A DNA stretch of 64,000 nt from Larkinella knui (GTDB taxonomy: Bacteria > Bacteroidota > Bacteroidia > Cytophagales > Spirosomataceae): NCBI RefSeq assembly GCF_003858645.1, contig NZ_RQJP01000001.1, positions 62,001-126,000 of the forward strand. The letters run 5' to 3'. The translations under genes and the position numbers were made by a program. Positions 58,730 to 64,000 of the stretch are shown here, in pieces (positions within the stretch are counted from its first letter, which is position 1; each line of letters begins with the position of its first letter). The notes under the pieces are model-generated. The model was given only the letters and a program-made list of their open reading frames with translations, had not been told where the DNA came from and searched no databases.

Positions 58730-58971
58730 GGCTTCTGGTGTGGAATGAGTGCTTGTTTGTTCGTAATCAGCGTCTTACACGTCATAAGCTTCTGTGTGGA
58801 AGACCTTACGAAAATAGAATGTCTGTTGGCGGACCGCTATTCTGAACCCGATGAAACGGAAAAACCGGTTTGTAAAACCGCTTTGGAAGCGGGGTGAAGT
58901 GTGTGATTTGCCGGCAGAAAAAGGGCGATCAAGCGTGACAAAAAGGCTGAATTTTGATTTTCTTTGCTTCC

Positions 58972-59556
58972 ATGTACGACGCCATTCTCGCCCATGTGGG
59001 TCAGTTGATCCACCTTGAACCCGACGAAGCGGACTATTTTACGTCGCTGCTCCGGTATAAACTGCTGCGCAAACGGCAGTATCTGGTGCAGGCGGGTGAC
59101 GTCTGTAAGTTCGATTCATTCGTGGTCAGAGGGTGTTTGCGAACGTATTTTGTGGACGAGCGCGGGAGCGAACACGTCGTGCAGTTTGCCGTCGAAAACT
59201 GGTGGACGGGCGATCTCTACAGCTTTCTGACGCAGTCGCCGGCCGCTTACAACACCGACGCCCTCGAAGATTCGGAATTGCTCCAGATCGATCAGGCGTC
59301 GCTCGATGAATTATACCGGCGCGTGCCGAAGTTCGAGCGGTTTTTTCGCATTCTGAGCCAACGCGCGTTCGTAGCCGCCGAACAGCGGGTGATTGCCACC
59401 ATCAGCCAGACCGCTGAGGAGCGCTACCGGAACTTCCTCGAGCGGTATCCGGCCCTCGACCAGCGGGTGCCTCAACACCTGATTGCCTCCTATTTAGGCT
59501 TTACGCCCGAATTCCTGAGCCGCATCCGCAAACAAAAAACAACGCGCAAACCCTAA
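58972..59556 (+). CDS. Crp/Fnr-family transcriptional regulator
   Basis: A 194-residue regulator. The N-terminal cyclic-nucleotide-binding-type beta-roll (about 20-110; KRQYLVQAGDVCKFDSFVVRGCLRTYF) is linked by a long helix to a short winged-helix domain (VPQHLIASYLGFTPEFLSRIRKQ, about 165-190). This is the usual Bacteroidota form, in which cAMP-binding residues are not conserved. ATG at 58972 is preferred to TTG at 58954. It precedes, on the same strand, a SnoaL gene and a DoxX gene; between lies a 20-bp direct repeat that may be its binding site. Confidence 0.9.
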   Translation: MYDAILAHVGQLIHLEPDEADYFTSLLRYKLLRKRQYLVQAGDVCKFDSFVVRGCLRTYFVDERGSEHVVQFAVENWWTGDLYSFLTQSPAAYNTDALEDSELLQIDQASLDELYRRVPKFERFFRILSQRAFVAAEQRVIATISQTAEERYRNFLERYPALDQRVPQHLIASYLGFTPEFLSRIRKQKTTRKP

Positions 59557-59569
59557 CCGGACCAGCGGT

Positions 59570-59612
59570 TTTCTTAAACCAGTTCAAGGCTATTTCTTAA
59601 ACCAGATCAAGG
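59570..59612 (+). promoter_or_regulatory. 20-bp tandem direct repeat, candidate Crp-family operator
   Basis: TTTCTTAAACCAGTTCAAGG (59570-59589) recurs at 59593-59612 with one change (T to A), start-to-start distance 23 bases, about two helical turns. The downstream copy ends 21 bases before the -7 box at 59634, that is, where the -33 element should be and where an activator would bind. Confidence 0.6.
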
Positions 59613-59633
59613 AACTCTACCCCAGGGTCGCCG

Positions 59634-59641
59634 TAGCTTTG
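59634..59641 (+). promoter_or_regulatory. -7 promoter box of the SnoaL/DoxX genes
   Basis: TAGCTTTG matches TAnnTTTG, 40 bases before the ATG at 59681. No TTG is seen at -33; the direct repeat occupies that place, which fits activator dependence. Confidence 0.55.
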
Positions 59642-59680
59642 TCGTGTCAAAAAAATCGACACCAAAACCGAAACAAAGTC

Positions 59681-60064
59681 ATGGAAAATCTTTTGAACAA
59701 AATCAATCAGTTGAATCAACTCGTATTGCAGGGCCGGGCGATGGACGCTTTCGAGCAGTACTACGACGAGCAGGTTAGTATGCAGGAAAACGCTCTGCCG
59801 CCCACCGTGGGCAAAGCCGCCAACCGCCAGCGCGAACTCGAATTTTATAGCAACGTGTCGGAACTGCGCACCCTGCATGTGCTGGACGTAGCCGCGGGCG
59901 ACGGCGTCACGATGGTGGTCTGGCAGTATGATTATACCCACAAGGAATGGGGCGTCAAAAACTACACCCAGGTTTCGGTGCAGCACTGGCGCGACGACAA
60001 AATTGTCCGGGAGCAGTTCTTTTACGACTCCGTGGCGGCCCCCCAACCGGAGCTGGCGGCCTAA
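59681..60064 (+). CDS. SnoaL/NTF2-like protein
   Basis: A 127-residue protein with the alpha+beta cone pattern of the NTF2/SnoaL superfamily: N-terminal helices (NKINQLNQLVLQGRAMDAFEQYYDEQVSMQEN), then strands ending VSVQHWRDDKIVREQFFYD. ATG at 59681 is chosen because the domain starts there. Such proteins act as small hydrolases or isomerases or simply bind ligands. It is followed by DoxX after 48 bases and preceded by the Crp-type gene and repeat. Confidence 0.85.
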   Translation: MENLLNKINQLNQLVLQGRAMDAFEQYYDEQVSMQENALPPTVGKAANRQRELEFYSNVSELRTLHVLDVAAGDGVTMVVWQYDYTHKEWGVKNYTQVSVQHWRDDKIVREQFFYDSVAAPQPELAA

Positions 60065-60112
60065 GCCACACCAGTAAACAGCAACTAATCAATTCATTAC
60101 CATCCTACGGCG

Positions 60113-60601
60113 ATGTTACACCAAATCATTTCCACCAATACGAACCTGACGGGTTTGCTGCTCCGCCTGCCGCTCGGCACGGTGATGCTCTATCACGGTT
60201 TGCAAAAAGCGGCCGGTCTTTTCGGCGGCTACGGGTTTGCCGCCACCATGCAATTCTTCACCGAAACGGTTCACCTTCCCTGGATCATCGGGTTTCTTAC
60301 CATCGGCATCGAAACGGTTGGCGCCGTTGGGCTGCTGGTCGGGTTTCTGGGCCGACTGAACGCGCTGGCCATGTTTGCCGTCATGCTGGGAGCCATGCTG
60401 ACGACGCACCTTCCGTACGGTTTTTCCATGAACTGGTTCGGAAACCAGCCAGGTGAAGGCTACGAAATGGATCTGCTCATTTTCGGCATGAGCCTGGCGC
60501 TGCTGATCGTCGGCAGCGGACGGTATTCCATCGACGGGTTGTTAACGGCAAAGAACGGGAGGGCCGTTCCGAAAAGCGGGTGGCAAACCGCTGAGCGGTA
60601 A
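60113..60601 (+). CDS. DoxX-family membrane protein
   Basis: A 162-residue protein with four transmembrane helices and the DoxX opening LLLRLPLGTVMLYHGLQKAAGLFGGYGF. Also seen: FFTETVHLPWIIGFLTIGIETVGAVGLLVGFLGR. DoxX proteins are linked to oxidative or thiol stress and to quinone-related redox chemistry. It is probably in one unit with the SnoaL gene. Confidence 0.92.
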   Translation: MLHQIISTNTNLTGLLLRLPLGTVMLYHGLQKAAGLFGGYGFAATMQFFTETVHLPWIIGFLTIGIETVGAVGLLVGFLGRLNALAMFAVMLGAMLTTHLPYGFSMNWFGNQPGEGYEMDLLIFGMSLALLIVGSGRYSIDGLLTAKNGRAVPKSGWQTAER

Positions 60602-60694
60602 GTGCGGTATGCGAACCGTTTCCTAAAAAGAATAGGGTTGTACGTGATTTTGAGGTATTTTGATGGCTCCTTACGTTCACTTCCCTGCTGCTAG

Positions 60695-62392
60695 ATGAAA
60701 GCCTGTCCACTGCTGTTTCTGGGGTTGATTTCTGTTTGCGGATTTGCCCAAACACAGCCCCTGACGCTGAATGCTCCCATTGTCCGCTCGCTCGATAAGC
60801 TCGACAAACACCGGTATTCGATCTCGGCCAAACGGGGCGACTACGTGGATGCGGTATTGCTGCAACAGGGCGTCGATGTGATCATTACCCTGATTGGTCC
60901 GGATCAGAAACCGATCCGTACCATTGACTCCCCGAATGGTATGGAGGGGCCGGAACCCATTGATTTTGAGGCTTCTCAGTCGGGTACGTATCAGCTGGAA
61001 GTGAAGCAATTGGAAGAAGGGGAACTGCGAAAAGGAAACTACACGCTGACGCTCAACCGAAAGCTGCCCGCAAAAGCGTATCAGGCTTTGCTCAAAAATC
61101 AGGAACGGGACCGGCAGCAATTCGTCAGCTGGTTACGCCAGAACGCCCATCCGCTCAAAAGTGTCACGGCGGGCCACGGCTTCGACGATCTGCAACCGCT
61201 GAAACAAACCCTGGCGGGCGTTGACTTCGTTGGACTAGGGGAAGCCACGCACGGCACCCGCGAATTTTTCCAGATGAAACACCGCCTGCTGGAGTTTCTG
61301 GTGACCCAGATGGGATTCAACACGTTCGCCATTGAAGCCAGTTACGCCCGTTGTCAGTACATCAACGAGTATGTGCTCAACGGAAAGGGGAATCTGGACA
61401 CGGCCACGGTGATTCAGGGATTTCATACCTGGCGTACCGAGGAAGTCCGGGACCTGATCGAGTGGTTGCGGACCTACAACCAAAGCCGGGCCGAGGGGCA
61501 GAAAATTCAATTCGTCGGCTACGATTTACAGGTAAACGACATCGGCGCGAGTGTCATCAAACGCTACTTTCGCCGGGTACAACCGGAGCGATCCGCCGAA
61601 ATCGACACCCTCCTGCGCCAGGTCGTGCGGGCCGAGTCGCAGAACTGGGCATTCCGCACCGATTCCGCCACGAAGGGAACGTTGAAAACCCTGACCGCGC
61701 AGACCGGGCAGCTCCTAACCGGGCTGGTGATGAATCAGGGCCAGTTTATTGAAAAAACCGGCGAGACTGACTACGAAACCGCCCAGCAGCACCTGCGGGT
61801 TCTGCTTCAATACCTGCTGTCGTATGTTCCCCAGACCGGAACCATTGGCTACTGGCGCGATTATTACATGGCCGAAAACATTTTTTACTGGCATACCAAA
61901 TTGCCCAAAGGAACCAAAATGGTTATCTGGGCGCACAACAACCACATTGCCAAAGATTACCTGTTCGAGACCTCTCCCAGTATGGGAAGCCACCTCAAAA
62001 GCCGGTATGGCGATCGCTACTACGCGTTTGGTTTTACGTTTTATGAGGGGAAATTTCAATCCAACGACGTGGACCTGACGGATTCACCGGGCTGGGAAGA
62101 GCACACGGTGGCCCCGGCTCCCGTGGGCAATTTAGGGCGGTTTTTCGAGCAAACGGGGCAAACGCAGTGCTACGTCGACTGGCGCCGGGCGCAGGCAGAT
62201 TCGGTGGTGACCTCCTGGCTTTCCAAACGCGAAGTAGACCTGTATTCGATGGGGTCGATGTTCTCCAAAAAATGGTTGCCCGCCCAATATACCACCACCC
62301 GGATTTTGGCGCAGGCCTTTGACGGCATGATCTTCATCCGGACCAGTAGCCGGGCCCGCCCGCTGGCGATGATGCGGTTTTCGTTTGATTAA
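60695..62392 (+). CDS. Erythromycin-esterase-family hydrolase with N-terminal PPC-like domain
   Basis: A 565-residue exported protein (signal peptide 1-19, FAQT). The first 125 residues are a beta-sandwich like the bacterial pre-peptidase C-terminal domain. The rest is the erythromycin-esterase fold, with E183 and H186 in GLGEATHGTREF, the FNTFAIEAS motif, and MVIWAHNNHIAK near residue 405. Family members cleave macrolide rings or act as succinoglycan-type esterases. The periplasmic location and added domain make a resistance role uncertain. Confidence 0.88.
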   Translation: MKACPLLFLGLISVCGFAQTQPLTLNAPIVRSLDKLDKHRYSISAKRGDYVDAVLLQQGVDVIITLIGPDQKPIRTIDSPNGMEGPEPIDFEASQSGTYQLEVKQLEEGELRKGNYTLTLNRKLPAKAYQALLKNQERDRQQFVSWLRQNAHPLKSVTAGHGFDDLQPLKQTLAGVDFVGLGEATHGTREFFQMKHRLLEFLVTQMGFNTFAIEASYARCQYINEYVLNGKGNLDTATVIQGFHTWRTEEVRDLIEWLRTYNQSRAEGQKIQFVGYDLQVNDIGASVIKRYFRRVQPERSAEIDTLLRQVVRAESQNWAFRTDSATKGTLKTLTAQTGQLLTGLVMNQGQFIEKTGETDYETAQQHLRVLLQYLLSYVPQTGTIGYWRDYYMAENIFYWHTKLPKGTKMVIWAHNNHIAKDYLFETSPSMGSHLKSRYGDRYYAFGFTFYEGKFQSNDVDLTDSPGWEEHTVAPAPVGNLGRFFEQTGQTQCYVDWRRAQADSVVTSWLSKREVDLYSMGSMFSKKWLPAQYTTTRILAQAFDGMIFIRTSSRARPLAMMRFSFD

Positions 62393-62405
62393 TCTGTCAA
62401 CAGAC

Positions 62406-63446
62406 TTAAAACCGCTTCTTCAAATACGCTTCAAACACCTTCGTAAAACTGTAATCCGGTTCCGCATACATCCGGTCTTTAAACGGAATTCCCAATTTTT
62501 CGACGAGCCGGATGCTGTTGAAACCGAGGGCGTAATAATACGTCGCGCCCATTTTATAGAGGTATTGGCCTTCGTGTTCGAGCGAGTAGTTCGCAAAACC
62601 CCGGTTCGCGTGATAGCTGGTATCGACTGCCGCCAGCCGTGGATCAACCGGGTATTTTTTGAAGTCGTTGGAAAGGTGGTATTCGATATACCGGGTGCCG
62701 GCTTCGGCAATCTGCTCGAACTCTTCCTTCACCGACAAATCGAAACCGGTTGCTTTTTTATAGGAGGCCAGCCGCTCGTTCCGGATGCGAAGCAGCTGGG
62801 TTAACATCGAATCGATGGCGGTTTTACGGTCCGTTTGCAAACAGACCAGCAGCAGATCATTCTCCTGATTAACCGCCTTTTTGAAAGCCGGATTGGCGTT
62901 GTAAATCGCCCGGATGCTGTCATGCGATAGGTATTGCCCACCCGACAACATGGCGATGGCCCGTTTCTGAAACGGTTTGTGATTCGTCTGGTACTGGTGA
63001 AACTGTTCATGAACGACCATCATCGCCCAGGTTTCCGTATCCTTAACATCGGGAATATACCGCCGGGAAACCGTCACATCGTTGCAGGCGGCAATGCCAT
63101 CGGCAAAATTGGTAAACATCTGGTACGATGTATTGAGCGAATCGTTCACCCGAAAGAGTTTGAAACCCGGACAGTGGCAGGACTCGGTACGGGTTTCAGC
63201 CAAGGTCTGTTTTTGCGGATTTACCAGATAAACACCCTGTTCGGTATAAAACCGGATTTCATTTTCAACGGTCCGCTTGCCATAAGCGGCCCAATGGTCT
63301 TTGGCCACCTGTTTTTTGAGGGCCATCAGGTAATTCAACCGGCGGCAAAGGAGTTTTTCACTGGCGTCAGGTGCGGCTTTCTGCGCGGAGGCAGAAATGG
63401 ATAGTAAGCTGAAAACCAGACAGAAAAAGGCATAAAAATGAGGCAT
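62406..63446 (-). CDS. Exported HExxH protein, putative zinc metallopeptidase
   Basis: A 346-residue exported protein (signal peptide to about residue 22, ASAQK). I do not recognise the family. The motif H146-E147-Q-F-H150 (MVVHEQFHQYQ) is a zincin-type zinc site, and an EEFEQIAEAGTRY segment about 100 residues further on could supply the third ligand. Four cysteines lie in the N-terminal part (two in SCHCPG). The C-terminus is helical. Either an orphan peptidase or a structural relative. Confidence 0.72.
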   Translation of the reverse strand: MPHFYAFFCLVFSLLSISASAQKAAPDASEKLLCRRLNYLMALKKQVAKDHWAAYGKRTVENEIRFYTEQGVYLVNPQKQTLAETRTESCHCPGFKLFRVNDSLNTSYQMFTNFADGIAACNDVTVSRRYIPDVKDTETWAMMVVHEQFHQYQTNHKPFQKRAIAMLSGGQYLSHDSIRAIYNANPAFKKAVNQENDLLLVCLQTDRKTAIDSMLTQLLRIRNERLASYKKATGFDLSVKEEFEQIAEAGTRYIEYHLSNDFKKYPVDPRLAAVDTSYHANRGFANYSLEHEGQYLYKMGATYYYALGFNSIRLVEKLGIPFKDRMYAEPDYSFTKVFEAYLKKRF

Positions 63447-63499
63447 GGGACGAAACCGTTAATTCCGGTCCAAGATAAGCAGGCGAAATGTATCCCGCG

Positions 63500-64000
63500 T
63501 CAAAACCGGTCGCTAACCACGGCTTTTTTAAAGTAGCCGGTTTTGACGCTTTTGGCCGGAATCAACGACCGGACGGCTTCGGCGGTTTCAATGGGCAAAT
63601 CGGATTCGAGAATGCTGGCACCGTCCTTAAATACCGCCCGATAAGCCGCAGCCCGCTCGTCCGGTGTTTTCAGTTTGTCGTAAGTGGGCGCGGCCGAAAT
63701 CATGCACATAACGCCTTTTGCGTTCAGCAATCGGTACATTTCCTGGTTGGCAGGTTTCACGTCCGGTCCGATGTAGGCAATCATTTGGGAAAACGGAATC
63801 CCGGCCTTTTCGTACTCCTTCATGGCCTGTGGGGTTTTGACAAAGGCCGAAAACATCTGGTTTTTATTCCGTTTGTAGTAATAAAGCGCTTCTTCGGCGG
63901 TATGCACGGTGAGCATCACGAACGCGTCGGCTTTGTGGTCGCGGATGATGGCGGCAATCATCGGAAACGGTACGTCTTTCTTGTCCAGATTCAGGATCGT
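63500..64000 (-). CDS. Glycerophosphodiester phosphodiesterase family protein, C-terminal part
   Basis: The frame is open to the right edge, where it reads TILNLDKKDVPFP, the core strand of GDPD enzymes that hydrolyse glycerophosphodiesters. About 166 residues are present, including AEEALYYYKRNKNQMFSAFV and the C-terminal LESDLPIETAEAVRSL, equivalent to the 'TD.P' end of the GDPD barrel. The metal-binding N-terminal half lies outside the window. The gene continues beyond base 64000. Confidence 0.82.
   Translation of the reverse strand, partial: TILNLDKKDVPFPMIAAIIRDHKADAFVMLTVHTAEEALYYYKRNKNQMFSAFVKTPQAMKEYEKAGIPFSQMIAYIGPDVKPANQEMYRLLNAKGVMCMISAAPTYDKLKTPDERAAAYRAVFKDGASILESDLPIETAEAVRSLIPAKSVKTGYFKKAVVSDRF

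Noticed and set aside
60695-62392. Macrolide resistance esterase
   Set aside because: The family is broad, the protein has an extra N-terminal domain and an export signal, and no mobile context is present.
1-64000. CRISPR arrays, insertion sequences, prophage, tRNA and rRNA genes
   Set aside because: I looked for regularly spaced repeats, transposase or integrase motifs and tRNA-like sequences in the gaps and found none. A dedicated tRNA scan was not possible.

Overview
The window is chromosomal DNA from a Bacteroidota bacterium, most likely Cytophagales and close to Spirosomaceae (Larkinella or Spirosoma type). Evidence: a SusC/SusD pair, the type IX secretion components SprA and PorX, several matches to the Bacteroidota promoter -7 box TAnnTTTG, a short SRP RNA, and families largely confined to this phylum (DUF4905, TIGR02757, GYF/CD225 next to DUF2752). 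The assignment is from memory of these families, not from a search. I saw no prophage, insertion sequence, CRISPR array, tRNA or rRNA.

Layout. 1-4.0 kb: C-terminal half of sprA, cut by the left edge. 4.5-25.0 kb: the most interesting region, a glycan-utilisation locus. It starts with a GH20 hexosaminidase and a divergent DeoR-family regulator. A run of 12 same-strand genes follows: SusC, SusD, two related beta-propeller proteins, a GH123-like hydrolase, a DUF4832 protein, an S9 peptidase, an EamA-type carrier, an AgaS-type sugar isomerase/deaminase, a PfkB kinase, a class II tagatose/fructose-bisphosphate aldolase and a stand-alone ACT-domain protein. Together these look like outer-membrane capture, glycosidic cleavage, import, and the galactosamine-6-P to tagatose-6-P to triose-P route, so the predicted substrate is a GalNAc-containing glycan or glycopeptide. 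A deacetylase and an amino-sugar kinase are not in the window.

25.1-34.5 kb: mostly housekeeping. A DUF2752 gene and a GYF/CD225 gene overlap; a tight minus-strand operon holds a SMUG2-like glycosylase, a class A beta-lactamase-like hydrolase and a 2-hydroxyacid dehydrogenase; then pdxA, yicC, a saccharopine-dehydrogenase-like gene, a 3-methyladenine glycosylase and a CocE-type hydrolase. 34.6-38.2 kb: TonB-dependent siderophore receptor and PepSY reductase. 38.3-50.8 kb: a lipoprotein/beta-barrel pair, an ALDH7-type dehydrogenase, an aldose epimerase, a GH43-like hydrolase, a PagL-like outer-membrane enzyme, an orphan protein, TIGR02757, a small membrane protein, a LysM protein and DUF4905. 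50.9-64 kb: kdsB, porX, an FtsE-type ATPase, a transaldolase, the SRP RNA, a TPR lipoprotein, a TMEM220 protein, a lipoprotein, a di-heme cytochrome c, a Crp-type regulator with a SnoaL/DoxX pair, an erythromycin-esterase-like protein, an orphan HExxH protein, and a glycerophosphodiesterase cut by the right edge.

Two non-coding themes stand out. Long-stem hairpins sit between many genes, often at convergent ends, and two of them (42.5 and 53.4 kb) are near-identical copies. Several promoters carry putative operators: a tandem TTTCGAT at the susC start, and a 20-bp direct repeat beside the Crp-family gene.
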